Shown in pieces: positions 11,442-24,300 of a DNA stretch of 64,000 nt (position 1 is the first letter of the stretch; every line of letters begins with the position of its first letter). The notes under the pieces were generated by a model, which had not been told where the DNA came from, ran no database searches, and saw only the letters and a list, made by a program, of their open reading frames with translations. Origin of the DNA: Oopsacas minuta (Eukaryota > Porifera > Hexactinellida > Lyssacinosida > Leucopsacidae); the NCBI GenBank assembly GCA_024704765.1, contig JAKMXF010000066.1, positions 434,001 through 498,000 on the forward strand. The letters run 5' to 3'. Made by a program: the position numbers and the translations under genes.

Positions 11442-12419
11442 CTATGCCAGGTGCTTAATTACAACTGTGTGCTCATCAATTTTCGTTGTTCCTTCTACGT
11501 CAATTTCTTTGATCTTTCCAGTGCTGTTACTTTTGAATCTTGTTAACAATGTTGTTTTGAAATTCGACCACTTCAAGTCTCTCAGAGTGTCTTTGTTCAC
11601 TACGAATAGCATTGTGAATCCTAATCCCAATAGAGGCGTGGAAATTGCATGTAATAGATAGAGGGGGAATAATGGATGATTCGGCACTATAACATTCTGT
11701 ATTCTGTTAGCTATTGGGAAGATGTTGATAACTAAGAAGAATATTGGATAGAGAAATAGGGATTTAATCTCATTTCTGATCTTATCTTTTTTCTTATCAT
11801 TTTGTGAGTTGTACAGAGTCCATCTTTTCACTTTGAAAAGCAATTTTACAATTATTATTAAGAATATAATGAAAATGCCTCCTATTATGATCCATAAAGG
11901 AACGTACCAAATTCCAAAGCGTAGGATCTTTCCTGCATACGTCTTATTGGTGATCCAACACCATATACCAGCTGGGCCGTATGATGAGTTTATGAATGGA
12001 AATACAGAGAAACCTATTGGAATCACTACACCGAAAATTACATATCCAATCTCCAGGTATCTATTTGATCGTCTCCCCACTACGACGTTCCAGAAGAGAT
12101 TTACAGTTATGCTACAAACCCATACAACTAGATTCCACCGCAATAACATACGAAAGAATCCTTCTGCAGTACAAGCAGCTGATTCACTCAAATCCAGTCC
12201 CCCTAATGCCAAGGTAATCGCGTCTAACAATGTGGAAATGACTAAATATAGTATCAATCGTTGTGACACGAATTTGTATCTCTGTATAAGGAAAATTAAT
12301 ACTAGTACGATAATAGCACACACAGCAGATAACACTGAAATACTCCTTACTGTAACTTCCACGATTGTACAGTATTCTGTATAGTTTTGGAATAGACAGT
12401 TGTTTGTAATGTTCACCAT
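11442..12419 (-). CDS. Intronless seven-transmembrane receptor (cAMP-receptor-like / GPR157-like)
   Basis: 325 residues with seven hydrophobic helices: a glycosylatable N-terminus (NITNN, NYT), TM1 at about 25-48, TM2 at 55-75, TM3 at 88-112, TM4 at 122-145, a loop with SSYGPAGIWCWI, TM5 at 170-195, a basic third loop (KKKDKIRNEIKS), TM6 at 216-235, TM7 at 245-270, and a basic tail. The YGPAGxWCWI motif before TM5 is typical of the Dictyostelium cAMP-receptor family and related animal proteins such as GPR157, which also links to secretin-type receptors. Ligand unknown. One exon, with a TATATAAA box about 40 nt upstream. The receptor call is strong; the subfamily is tentative. Confidence 0.75.
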   Translation of the reverse strand: MVNITNNCLFQNYTEYCTIVEVTVRSISVLSAVCAIIVLVLIFLIQRYKFVSQRLILYLVISTLLDAITLALGGLDLSESAACTAEGFFRMLLRWNLVVWVCSITVNLFWNVVVGRRSNRYLEIGYVIFGVVIPIGFSVFPFINSSYGPAGIWCWITNKTYAGKILRFGIWYVPLWIIIGGIFIIFLIIIVKLLFKVKRWTLYNSQNDKKKDKIRNEIKSLFLYPIFFLVINIFPIANRIQNVIVPNHPLFPLYLLHAISTPLLGLGFTMLFVVNKDTLRDLKWSNFKTTLLTRFKSNSTGKIKEIDVEGTTKIDEHTVVIKHLA

Positions 12420-12453
12420 TTTAATTTAGCATAAGAATTCCTTCTCTAGATTG

Positions 12454-12461
12454 TTTATATA
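12454..12461 (-). promoter_or_regulatory. TATA box of the 7TM receptor gene
   Basis: TATATAAA on the minus strand, 35-42 nt upstream of the ATG at 12419, which implies a very short 5' leader if used. Confidence 0.4.
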
Positions 12462-12855
12462 CTTGTGTTCAATTTACAGTGAAAGGTTTCCTACACAAGT
12501 GAATATAATTTTTTTTTCGTAGAATATTAGATATTACACAACACAAAATGTATTAAATTATTAATCTCCCTGTTTATTACACTTGTTACTGGCTAATCTC
12601 ATGATTTGGGATATACTATTATGAAGCAAAATGTGATGTAATCTTTTTAAATGATTGCTCAATTTGTCTGCCCTTTGTGCAACTCGTGTTTGCTACGCTT
12701 AATATTTACATTCAGTTAGCCATTGTAGTAAATTTACTCATTAGCGCAGATGGTCAAGGTTCTTTTTTGAATAATTACACTTTTTAATAAAGGTTTGGCG
12801 ACCTATCCCGACTCGAAAACAATTGTATATGCTCAGAAGTTGTGAGTATATTTTA

Positions 12856-12899
12856 TTAAATATCTTGCACCCAAGCTTTATTGGGTACAAGACATTTAA
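12856..12899 (-). other. Stem-loop downstream of DNPH1
   Basis: 19-bp stem with a 6-nt loop about 110-150 nt after the DNPH1 stop. Read as minus-strand RNA, all 19 positions pair, two of them as G.U wobbles; read as plus-strand RNA the same two positions are mismatches. This strand bias suggests a structure in the DNPH1 3' UTR rather than a DNA palindrome. Confidence 0.4.
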
Positions 12900-13005
12900 C
12901 CTGAGCTATGTCATTGATTTGCCCTTCAGAAAAATACAGTCTATCACTAAAATTCGATACTAACTAAAACTACAAGTGTTGCTAAAAATAAACTACGTAT
13001 CTTGT

Positions 13006-13455
13006 TCAAAACTCCTTCTTGAACTCGCTCAGATACCCTTTCAATATCTCCTCCGCTCTTGACAATTCATAGTCCACAACTTTGAATCTCTCTCCATTAT
13101 CTGCCCCTCTAATCATAGAGGAAAGTCTTTTACCAGATTCTGGTCTGAACAGACACAACACTCTCTTCCCCATAGCTACGCATCTCCCAATTTCATAGCC
13201 AACTCCCAACGAAGGTTGGGTCACTTCTGCTATAAATACATCTGTCTTCACGAGCCAATCGATATCTCTGTCGTGTATGCCTTTGTTAGTCAGTCCTTTC
13301 TCCAGTTCTTCAACATTTGCTGATCCTACATGTTCTGTCAATACTGTACCGTATCCTTTTAAGATTTCTACTAACTTAGCGTATACATCAGCATCTTGTC
13401 TGCCTGCAGCAATACTGCCTGCAAAGTATATATTCAGGCCTGATCCAGTTGCCAT
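13006..13455 (-). CDS. DNPH1: 2'-deoxynucleoside 5'-phosphate N-hydrolase 1
   Basis: 149 residues, one exon, full family length. It aligns by eye with human DNPH1/RCL: IYFAGSIAAGR (human YFCGSIRGGR), GTVLTEHVG, HDRDIDWL, AEVTQPSLGVGYEIGR, KRVLCLFRPESGKRLSSMI. The conserved YFAGSI loop, the aspartate in DIDWL and the glutamate in GYE are the catalytic and substrate-binding positions of the family. It hydrolyses the N-glycosidic bond of deoxynucleoside monophosphates (nucleotide sanitation, e.g. hmdUMP) and acts as a dimer. The upstream gene (13580, +) is divergent, with only about 125 bp between starts, so a shared promoter is likely. Confidence 0.93.
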   Translation of the reverse strand: MATGSGLNIYFAGSIAAGRQDADVYAKLVEILKGYGTVLTEHVGSANVEELEKGLTNKGIHDRDIDWLVKTDVFIAEVTQPSLGVGYEIGRCVAMGKRVLCLFRPESGKRLSSMIRGADNGERFKVVDYELSRAEEILKGYLSEFKKEF

Positions 13456-13579
13456 TATAAATTAGCTAATGATACAGTAAAACCTTAGGAAGTGTTTGAT
13501 GCTTCAAACTTCATTATACATATACGTATTTGATTTCTACATAATTGCATTATTTTGTTGTTGATATTATTAGCTGAGA

Positions 13580-14740
13580 ATGTTACGTCAAATATTAAAG
13601 TTAAATCGGATCACAAGTCTCTCACTCAGAGCTATTTCAAGGGAGTACAATTCTACAAACAAACCTATTGGAAATATGATTTTACGGAAATCTGTATACT
13701 CTTCTCACATACAACTTATCTACAGACGGTTTAGCACTGAGCCATTACCAGAACTTGATTTCGGGGAGTTTATCCCGCTATTCAACCGAAATATGATTGA
13801 TTTTTATATTCGAGAACGATTCGCGGTTATTTTCAATGTATTAAAAGATGGAACTCAGTTTAAATTAACCAAGGAAGATGTAGGTGACTTAAATGCGTCG
13901 TATCTACGTCATTTTTGTCAAATTATGGTCGATGCGAACGATGCAAACCCCTCAATTCCTACTCACCGTTTAATACTCCCAATACTAAGATATTTCGTGG
14001 ATTATCCGTATGTGCCTGGCCAATGGATGCTATACAATCTTGCACTAGCTCTCAATAGGTATGCAAGTACTGATGAAGAAAGGGAAGAATTAATGGCTAT
14101 TATTAAAGAATTTGATGCGATTCATTTCATGCAAGGCCGCCATATACTGGCTAAAGTGTACTACGAGGGTAGGCATGTGAAACAGAATTTCGTTGCAGCT
14201 CTTGCCTTACTAGAAATAAATGTTAGAACCGCTTATATGCCCAGTCTAATTCTGCTAGCTATAATGCTTAGAGATGGAAATGGAGTAACTCAAGACTATT
14301 CGAGAGCAGCTGAGATATTTCTCTCTGCTGGGTTAAAGGAAGATCCCGATGGGTTTATTTTACTAGCAGAACTATACCAGAAAGGTTTGGGAGTGGAAAA
14401 ATCTGACATAAGAGCTCTTCAATATATGAAAGATGCTGCTAAATTGAAATCTAAAGTCGGGATACATAACGTTGGGTGTGCTTACTTTATCGGTAGAGGC
14501 TGTGAGCAGAGTTATATAAAAGCTTTCAATCAATTTAGAAAAGCTGCTGAACTTGGAAATCCTCTCTCTCAAATAAATTTGGGAAATATGTATTATAATG
14601 GATTAGGAGTTGCTAAGAATTTGAAAGAAGCACGTAAGTGGTATGTCCAAGCATCTTCGATGAAACGTGAAGCTCTAGATCTTGTTAAAATTGTGGATGA
14701 GAAAATTGTTGAATCAATGGAGAAAACAAATAAAGAATAA
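13580..14740 (+). CDS. Mitochondrial Sel1-like repeat protein
   Basis: 386 residues, one exon. The first ~55 residues are basic, rich in Ser/Leu/Arg and lack acidic residues until about position 56 (MLRQILKLNRITSLSLRA), typical of a mitochondrial targeting peptide. The C-terminal half carries Sel1-like/TPR repeats: AKVYYEGRHVKQNFVAAL, AIMLRDGNGVTQDYSRAAE, ELYQKGLGVEKSDIRAL, CAYFIGRGCEQSYIKAF and NMYYNGLGVAKNLKEAR. These pack as helix pairs and usually mediate protein contacts. The exact orthologue was not recognised; DELE1-type mitochondrial Sel1 proteins are one possibility. Divergent from DNPH1. Confidence 0.75.
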   Translation: MLRQILKLNRITSLSLRAISREYNSTNKPIGNMILRKSVYSSHIQLIYRRFSTEPLPELDFGEFIPLFNRNMIDFYIRERFAVIFNVLKDGTQFKLTKEDVGDLNASYLRHFCQIMVDANDANPSIPTHRLILPILRYFVDYPYVPGQWMLYNLALALNRYASTDEEREELMAIIKEFDAIHFMQGRHILAKVYYEGRHVKQNFVAALALLEINVRTAYMPSLILLAIMLRDGNGVTQDYSRAAEIFLSAGLKEDPDGFILLAELYQKGLGVEKSDIRALQYMKDAAKLKSKVGIHNVGCAYFIGRGCEQSYIKAFNQFRKAAELGNPLSQINLGNMYYNGLGVAKNLKEARKWYVQASSMKREALDLVKIVDEKIVESMEKTNKE

Positions 14741-15301
14741 TCTAGTAATGTATTTTAAGCTAAAAATGTGTATGACGTAATAGTTAATAATATACGCATT
14801 TACTGGTTTATTATCACAATGGGTATGTAGAAATTCATCACACACAGTGCAACTATAGTGACCTATTTCCAATTTGTTCCCTTCATCCATCGTATCATTT
14901 GTATGTACAATGTAGTTCACTTATTAGCAAGTCTTTTGCACGAATTTCCTTGTTATTAGGCGAACGCCACTGTAGTCTTATATATTTTGTTATTATCTAG
15001 ATTTGTTAGATATGGAGGAATCCTTTCCAAACAAGGGAATATCCGTTAGGAGTAAATAATCCTGAATTATTAAATGTTCTACCAGTGATATTAGATGTTG
15101 TTATTCACATAGTTTATTGTATTCAATAAATACACAATTGATATTATGCAAAGTTGTGATATGCATATTTTGGGATCATCAAAATTACCTCTATAAATTT
15201 AAGTAGAAAGTGTATTTACTGATCGAACAGCTCTCCGAGTGTAGGTATAACAATTTATATATTTTAATAAGAGAGACAGGGAATACTAATTCCTGATTCT
15301 G
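14741..15301. other. Intergenic between Sel1 gene and CAD
   Basis: 561 bp, holding the 3' end of the Sel1 gene, a short family C MITE at 14908-14972 and the CAD promoter. No clear TATA box. Confidence 0.45.
14908..14972. mobile_element. MITE family C copy (C4), short
   Basis: 65 bp flanked by TA. Left end CAATGTAGTTCACTTATTAG, right end TTAGGCGAACGCCACTG, matching family C ends at 25443-25578. Confidence 0.7.
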
Positions 15302-18300
15302 ATGGCTAAGCTCGTATTAGAGGATGGAGCTGAATATATAGGCGTATCTTTTGGACACAATTCCGCTGCTACAGGGGAAATAGGTAATTAAATACAACGT
15401 ATTTACTTATAGAGTTTATGAGCAATTTTTGTATAGTTTTTCAAACTGGGATGGTTGGCTATGTGGAATCTCTGACTGATCCTTCTTATTACGGACAAAT
15501 TCTTGTGCTAACATATCCACTGATTGGGAATTATGGAGTACAGGCTAAACTCTACACAAAGTGAGTATTCAGTTCACATGTTCTGTACTTTTAATTATTG
15601 TGATTAAAATTTAGGGACAAACTCATCAAAACTCCCTTCCAATCAGATAAGATTCAGGTTAGAGCTGTTATAGTGGGTGACTACATTGATGATATGTCTC
15701 ATTGGACAGCTGAGAGGACACTATCTCAGTGGCTTAAGGAGGAGGGAGTACCAGCTATCACAGGTAAGATGTTATCTCACGATTATAAAGCGTGGGTGAA
15801 TAACTGTCTATTTTTCGTTTCGTTCTGTCCTTATCGTTTGTAATCCCAACAAGGAGTTGATACTAGAGCTCTAACAAAAAGACTCAGAGAGAATGGGACT
15901 ATGTTAGGACAGGTATTAACTATCGTTTGTATGCACAGTCAACTCCCCTTATATCGAAGCTGAGACCGAAATAATTACTACGGCAATATAAGCGAGTTTC
16001 GATGTAATAAAATATCTGTTTCTTTGGTTTGGAACAACATCGTACAATTTCAGACTTCGATATAAGCGGGTATCAGAACATTTTGAAATTTTATTTCCTC
16101 GAATTTGCACTCACATTTTATTAGATCGTACAATCAAAAGGAGAATTAATTGAAACTATTCCAGACCCCAACAAGGAGAATTTGATAGCAACAGTATCCT
16201 GTAAGGTAACCAATCAAATCACATACATTATATGCTTATTTATTTATTAATAGTAAGCAGAATTTATTTTATTTTATTGAATCCAAAAATGTTTGAAATT
16301 GATTCTGTTGATGAGGATAATCCTAAAGTACAGGGTAAGCTACAGGACATTACGGAGAGAATGTCTCTCCTGCTCACTAGCTATGAAGGTCCTTCCGATA
16401 AGCTAAGTCAGCGACTAGCTCTCAAGAGAGAGAAAAAGAATAATCAAGTGAAAGCTGAGATATTTGACATTTTAACGGATTTTGATCAGATTGTGGATGA
16501 AAGAGACGATTTGCTTTCTTCTATTGAGAGTTGGTTTGATGGTTCTTCTAGGCTAATGCAGGGAGTTAATACAGATGGAAATGCTGAAGAGGCCTGGAAG
16601 ATGATTGAGAATGAAATGAAGAAATTGTTTGGTGTTCTTCAAGCATATAAGAATTCTAGTAAAGATGTATCAGCACTGGAGCGTAGACTTTTAGAAGTTG
16701 TATTTAAAGATACTGCTGATATTGGAGAATTGGAGAAAGTTCGTAATAAAATATCTTTTAACAGTTTTAGGAAGAAAACGAAATCTAAATTGAATTCACG
16801 AGTTAAGAAAAATACACGTTTGGAATCAGTCGAGGAAATTAAATCAGAATTAAGTATCACATCTTTGTCAAAAGCTAAAAAGGATTCCTCTAATTTACCA
16901 GCCAAGTTGTGTCCAGTAGAAATACAAACAAACCTTCTAAATGATTCACAAAAAACTAACGGAAATGTAGTAATGAAATGTGTCAATAAAGAACAGGTCA
17001 AACCTCATAAAAATAAGAACAGAATTAATGTAGCTATACAAACAGATGATTTTGAATGTGAACCTAACTTTTCGAATGAGAAAATCATTGCAGAATGTTT
17101 GCCTGACTCAATTGATGCTATTCAATCTATTTCTTGTTTGCAGGATAGTTTGGTAGAAATTATAGATCAGTCAGATACAAGCATCAATACAAATAATATG
17201 AATTTTTCCATCACTGATGCATTAAAGAATGAATTGGAATTTCTCTCTTACAAGCCAAAACGTAACCACTTAACAATCAGAAAAAATACTACATCTACAC
17301 CAACTAAACAAGCAAATATATCTACACCAACAAAACAAGCAAATACATCAGCCAATTCTCCTTTTATACATTTGAAGAATTCTCCTGTTCTATCCCCGAT
17401 AACTTCCAAACCTATTCTATCTAACAAACGTGACACGAACAACTTTTCTCCCAAATTTCCTAACCTAAGTTTCATTCAGAAAGAACAATTAAAACACGAT
17501 AACATTGAGCTGTATCTATCAAAATCTAACAGAAGGAGTCCTGTAATGGATCATAGACTATTTACTCCAATTTCTGAGTATCCCTCGAAGAAGAACAGTA
17601 GTACTATAAGGACTCTAGGTAGTGTCAGAATGGATCGAGCTATGCCTACTCATATATTCAAACAAGATGACCAAGTTAAGAAATGGGGAAGCAGTCTTGT
17701 TGATTTTATGAAGGACATGTGTATCTAGTGACTTTATTGCAAACTTTTTCACCAAATATTTGTTATTAGAAATCTTACGATTTAATATGTGAATCTACTA
17801 TACAGGAAACATATCAGTACCCTATTTATTTGTATTTCAGTCAGGTTATACATGAATTTAATTGCTATTTATTCTAATTCTCCAGTCTACACATCTCTAC
17901 AATGCAACAGGATCTCCTCGTATAGTGCTAGTAGATTGTGGAGTTAAATCTAACATAATTCACTGCTTGACAGAGAGAGGAGCTCAAGTTTTGAGGGTAC
18001 CTTGGAATTATGATTGGACGCAAGAAAAAGTGTGTTGGGTATTATACTAATGTCCCTATGAAGTTTCATTATTGCTACAACTTATTTAGTTTGAGGGAGT
18101 AGTGATCAGTAACGGACCTGGTGATCCTGCTCTCTGCAAAGAATGCGTACATATAACTGAGAAATATATTAAATCTGATGGAAGCAAACCTCTATTTGGT
18201 ATTTGCATGGGTAATCAGATTCTTGCTTTAGCAATTGGTGCAAAAACATATAAACTCAAGTAAGAACTTTTTTGCATTTCAACTTTTAAATTCAGATATT

Positions 18301-21300
18301 TCTATATTGAGATAATGCATATTGTCATTCGAATTTATATGTTATATTTCCCGTAAGATATGGAAACAGAGGATTCAACCAACCTTGCAGAATCGACTCT
18401 GTTCATTCTATCCTAACTACACAGAACCATGGATATGCTGTTGACACTAGTACACTCCCTGATGACTGGTTTTCTCTATTCCAGAATGCAAATGATTTAA
18501 CTAATGAAGGCATAGCTCATAAAACAAGACCGTTTTTCAGTGTACAGTTTCATCCAGAGGGCTGTGGAGGTCCCAGAGATGCAGAGGGACTATTTGACCT
18601 GTTTCTTGATTCAGTTAAGAAGTGTAATAAGGGAGGAAGTATTGATATACAGGAAAGAGTTATAGCTAAGTTTGCTCCAGTACAAGTTGCAGAGAGTAAG
18701 GACAATGACATTAAGAAGGTGCTGATATTAGGCAGTGGAGGATTGTCTATTGGACAAGCTGGAGAGTTTGACTATTCTGGATCTCAGGTAATTGTTTAAT
18801 ATTGTCTTTTATAAGATTATCCGATGTCCTACAGCCAATAAAACTGCTATTTGACTGTGCTATACCTAGGCTCTCAAAGCTTTCAAAGAAGAAGGTATTC
18901 ATACTATCCTAGTAAATCCTAATATTGCTACAGTTCAGACGTCAAAAGGAATGGCGGATAAGATATACTCTATTCCCATTACTCCTGATTATGTATCACA
19001 GGTTAACATTCACGTATAACTAAAACAGTACATCTAGTATTTATATGTATTGTATTTAGGTAATTGAATGTGAGAGGCCTGATGGGATAGTTCTATCATT
19101 TGGTGGTCAGACTGCCCTCAATTGTGGAGTAGCTCTAAATGAACAAGGAATATACGATAAGTATAATATACAGGTTAGTCCAGACAGCAACTTTGAAATC
19201 ATTTGACTTAATTTTACTGTGCTTGGTTATAGGTTTTAGGTACTTCTATCGATGCTATAAAATGCACAGAAGATAGACAAAAGTTTGCTGAGAAATTGAA
19301 TTGTATTGGAGAGAATGTTGCATTTGGGAAAGCAGCTAGTTCAGTTGATGAGGTAACTTCCTAGTACAATTATTTAATAGCATATATTAAATTGAATAAT
19401 AGATGTATAACAATTTCCATTACAAATTTATTCGAATGTTTCGTCGATACTAAGCTTATCTTTAGGCTATCAAGTTCGTTAATGAGATTGGATACCCTGT
19501 GTTAGTTCGAGCAGACTTTTCTCTCGGCGGTTACAGATCAGGTTTTGCTTCTAACGAGTTAGAACTGACTACTATAGTAACTGCAGCACTGGTACATTCA
19601 CAGCAAGTGTTTGTTGATAAATCTCTTAAAGGCTGGAAAGAGATTGAGTATGAGGTTATGAGAGATGTGTATGGTAATGCAGTAACGGTAAGATTACTGA
19701 AGGGGTATATACACTTAGTATGCAAATTGAGGAAGTTCGATATTTGTAGATTTTTCAATTTTTTGCAGTTTCAAAAGCATGAATTTATTGGTAAAAACTC
19801 AAAATCTTCCTAGGTACAGTCAAACCTCTACAAATGGGTGGAAACGGAATTCTGAAAACGGTATGAAAATTAAATCGGGCGAATTCCTAAATCAACCGCG
19901 CCACTAACGGGGAAACGGTGTAGCATTTTTCGGCTTCCCTGGCTCTCCGTTCATGGAGGTTACACTGTATTTGTATTATGTGTAGATCTGCAACATGGAG
20001 AATCTGGATCCAGTAGGAATTCACACTGGGGAGAGTATAGTTGTAGCTCCCAGCCAGACTCTGACTGATCAGGAGTACCAACAGCTCCGGAGTGTTTCTC
20101 TCAAAATAGCTCACTATTTGGGGATTGTAGGGGAGTGTAATGTGCAATTTGCTCTAAACCCTATTAAGAATGAGGTACAGTATTTATAATAAGAATTACA
20201 ATACGTCCCAAAAGTAGGAGAACGATTTGATTCAATTTATAGATATGAAATTCTCGGTTTACTTATTTGCCAACCGAGCTCCCTGGATTATCCCGGATTT
20301 ACAAGAAACCCAAGAAACTATTCGCGAACTAATAGCCCGAAATGTTATTTATTTATTGGAATTGGAAATCCAGGCAATTTGCCGAAAATCTCGCGAAATA
20401 TAGTGTTAGAAATTTTATGTGTTGTATTACTTGTATAGAAATAATTATATTTTTATTGTGTATAATATTTAGTATTGCATCATAGAAGTTAACGCTAGAC
20501 TATCTCGTAGCTCAGCTTTAGCTTCAAAAGCTACTGGATACTCAATAGCATACGTAGCAGCTAAACTAGCTCTCAATATGTCTCTGCTACGATTGGAGAA
20601 TAACGTTACTGGTACTAATACTGCTTGCTTTGAACCTAGTCTTGATTACGTCACTGTTAAACTACCTCGATGGGACTTTGGAAAATTCGCTGGAGTCAAC
20701 AATAGGGTATGTGTGTATTTCTATATCTAGAAATTGTGAGTTTTGTATAAATGTTGATAGATTGGTAGCTCTATGAAGAGTGTTGGAGAAGTTATGGCAA
20801 TTGGGAGGAAGTTCGAAGAAGCTTTACAGAAAGCTCTGAGAATGATTGATGAAAAAGTTACTGGTCTTGATGCTAATGCTTATAAATTTAACCCAGACGT
20901 AAGTATCAGTTATTTTCGCATTTATACAATGTAATTTCCACAAACAAGGAAACGAGGTATCATTTTCCAGCGATGATATACATTTAAGCGACCGCTACGT
21001 ATACTGGTGATTATGTTTCTGTAAAGTTATTGTTTACTGTTACATTGTTAGGATTTAAGCAATCCCTCAGATAAGAGAGTGTTTAGCATTGCAGCTGCAA
21101 TGAAAGAAGGATACACTATAAAGAAACTATCTAATCTTACACAGATAGATCCCTGGTTTTTAAACAGGATGAAAAGAATTGTTGATTTCTCTTCTCAGCT
21201 AGAAAGTATGCAAAAAAAGGTTAAGAATTTAATAATATAAAGTTAGTAGAAATTTGTTGAATATTTTATTAAAATTTAGATGAGTGAGATTGATCCATCA

Positions 21301-24300
21301 CTCATTCTGGAGGCAAAAAAGTTGGGATTTTCTGACAAACAGATAGCTCGTCATGTCAACAAGTTAGTACCCGTATATTCCTGTGTGCTTCTTCTAATTA
21401 TAATCACGTTCTTACAGCATAGAGTTAAATGTGAGGAAATACAGACTTGAGCATAACATTGTACCATACGTGAAGCAGATAGATACAGTAGCTGGAGAAT
21501 ATCCAGCTTACAGCAACTACCTCTATCTAACATATAATGCTACTGAACATGATTTGCTTCCATCTGATAATGCTATTCTAGTATTAGGAAGTGGTGTATA
21601 TAGAATTGGTAGTAGTGTAGAGTTTGATTGGTGTGCTGTAGGGTGTATCAGAGAGCTGAGAAAGGTAAAATGGAATTTTTGTTACATTTTATTCTACTTT
21701 GATATTTCTTTCATTTTTACCGTGCACTTGACCTACGCAGTGCATTATTTATTGGTATACAGTGAAGTTCGCTTATTTGCAAGTCGTATTATCTACGAAT
21801 TTCCCTTGCTATTAGATAAAATATTTCCAAAATTCATTTGATAGCAAGTTTACGTATTAGCAAAGGTTGACTCTAAGTCCCTGAAAAAAACTTGCTTTTA
21901 GGCGAATTGCTAATATGCGAATTTATTTTTAATGTATCTTATGTTTAGCTCACTTATAGTACAATAATGGTTAATAACAATCCAGAGACCGTTAGTACAG
22001 ATTATGATGAGTGTGATAGACTGTATTTTGAGGAATTAAGTTTTGAGGTAAGAAAATATAATAAATATCTACAGTTCCTTTGTAATATATATTCTTGTAT
22101 AATTAGGTTGTACTCGATATTTATAACCTTGAGATGCCACAAGGAATGATTGTAAGCGCAGGAGGACAGCTACCTAACAATATTGCTCTAGCTCTACACA
22201 GACAACGTGTATGTTGTAAATATCTTATATATCTTAATATATGTATTTGTCGATGGTTTGTTTTTTGTCCGGAATTGATTGAGCGCTAGAGACTTGAAAA
22301 TTTGGCATGTGTGTGGACTATAATGAGGAATATTATTAATATTTCAGTGGACTATTGAAACCATATTATTCCACCAAATATCTATTTTGGCAAAAAATTT
22401 CAAATTGCATATAAATAATCGTGTTATACATTTGAAAGTGTCCGAATCGAATTCTACACTCCTATTTTCCCCTAAATAGCAGGTAATCTCAAGGACAGTT
22501 TTGAAAGATTGATAAAGAGTGAAAATATGATATTGTCAACAAGATATTGTCTATTTTTTGTTGTTTAGATGCATAAAGTAAACAATTTTCTAAATAGTCT
22601 TAGAAACTTGGATTCAACGGTTATACCGGGGTAATCGGATACGCTGATTCCGAATTACGCACTTTCAAGGTACTCATGTGTGAATAATAGTTGGTCTTAA
22701 ACGAGCAAGCGAGGCGGCTCGTTATTGATAATTATCGGTCTTTTTTTAAAGTGTTCGCAAAACTTGCTTATATTAAATTAATTTCGTATATTCTTGATGT
22801 TATTTCATAGGTTAAAATACTTGGTACAAGTCCTGAGATGATAGATACAGCTGAGAACAGATTTAAGTTCTCTCGTCTTCTCGATTCTATTCAAGTTACA
22901 CAACCAAAATGGAGAGAAGTGAAGGACATAGAAGTAAGTGACGAAATCACTAATATGCCCAAATCTCAAAATTTATTTATTTATTTGATGTAGACTGCTT
23001 CTGAATTCTGCAATGAAGTAGGATATCCTTGCTTACTGAGACCATCCTATGTATTGAGTGGAGCTGCAATGAATGTAGCAATGAATGATGAAGAATTGGA
23101 GCAGTATCTCAAAGATGCTATGATTGTGTCGAAAGATTATCCTGTTGTTATTTCAAGATACATTGTAGATGCTCAGGTGTATTATTTGAATATAGATTTT
23201 GTATCATCTTAAATAATCTGAAAAGTACGAAGTATGACTTTTAACCAATGCAACTCACCATCAAAATGGTGGGAAAATATCCAATGGATTCCGGTTATAA
23301 GACCCCCTTCTTGGGGGTAGCAACACATGTTCTTATAATCAGTATATTTACAGTTGTATATGGTGAACTTTATCCAGAGGATGGTGCTTATATTTGGCAT
23401 GTTCTTATAAGTTATAACCGGCGCCCACTGTATATTGTACAATTTTCTAGAATTATATGAATGTTCTTGGATTGTAGGAGATTGATGTAGATGCAGTTGC
23501 ACAGAACGGTAAATTACTAGCTATAGGTATAGCAGAACATGTAGAGAATGCTGGAGTGCATTCAGGAGATGCTACACTAATAACTCCACCCAAAAATATT
23601 AAGAAAACTATCTTGAAACTCATTGATAAGATTGTGAGGAAGATTGCTCAAGCTCTGCATGTTTCTGGACCTTTCAACTTACAGCTAATCGTTAAGGTAA
23701 ATACCTTTAATTAGTCCTGTGTTTATATTTGATTAATTCTATTATATTAGTTAATTTTGGCTAATTCGGTTATAGGAAGATGATATTAAAGTGATAGAGT
23801 GTAACTTGAGAGTTTCAAGGTCTCTCCCTTTCATTTCTAAGACGCTCGACACAGACTTTATGTCCCTAGCAACCAAAGTTATCATGGGAATTCCCTGTCA
23901 ACCTGTAAAGATGTCAACCAGCATTGAACGTGTTGGAGTTAAAGTGCCTCAGTTCTCGTTCTCCCGACTGGAGGGAGCTGATTGTAAAGTAGGAGTAGAG
24001 ATGTGTAGTACTGGGGAAGTAGCTTGTTTCGGAGAGAATGTGTATGAGGCTTATATCAAGGCACTGTTAAGTCGTGGATTCAAAATACCAACCAAAGCCA
24101 TTCTCTTATCAATCGGAACTTATAAAGTAAGTCTTTTAAACATTTATGTGATATATTTGCAGATTCGAGATATATTGATTAGCGTAGAGACACTGATGCT
24201 ACTTTCAATATATATCGGTATTTTAAATTATATAAACTAATCTAGGCTAAAAGAGAGCTTTTGGATACTGTGAAGTTGTTACAGAAGTTGAATTATGAGC

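Larger units (their letters stand above)
12420..13005. other. Intergenic with DNPH1 3' region
   Basis: 586 bp between two minus-strand genes. It holds the promoter of the 7TM gene (left side) and the 3' region of DNPH1 (right side), including the hairpin at 12856-12899. No coding sequence seen. Confidence 0.45.

Noticed and set aside
11809-12384. 191-codon plus-strand ORF
   Set aside because: Antisense shadow of the 7TM receptor; low-complexity, no family match.
23281-23430. Short direct and inverted repeats resembling a CRISPR-like unit
   Set aside because: Only two copies of the inner word, inverted ends and a eukaryotic intron setting; explained as a MITE.
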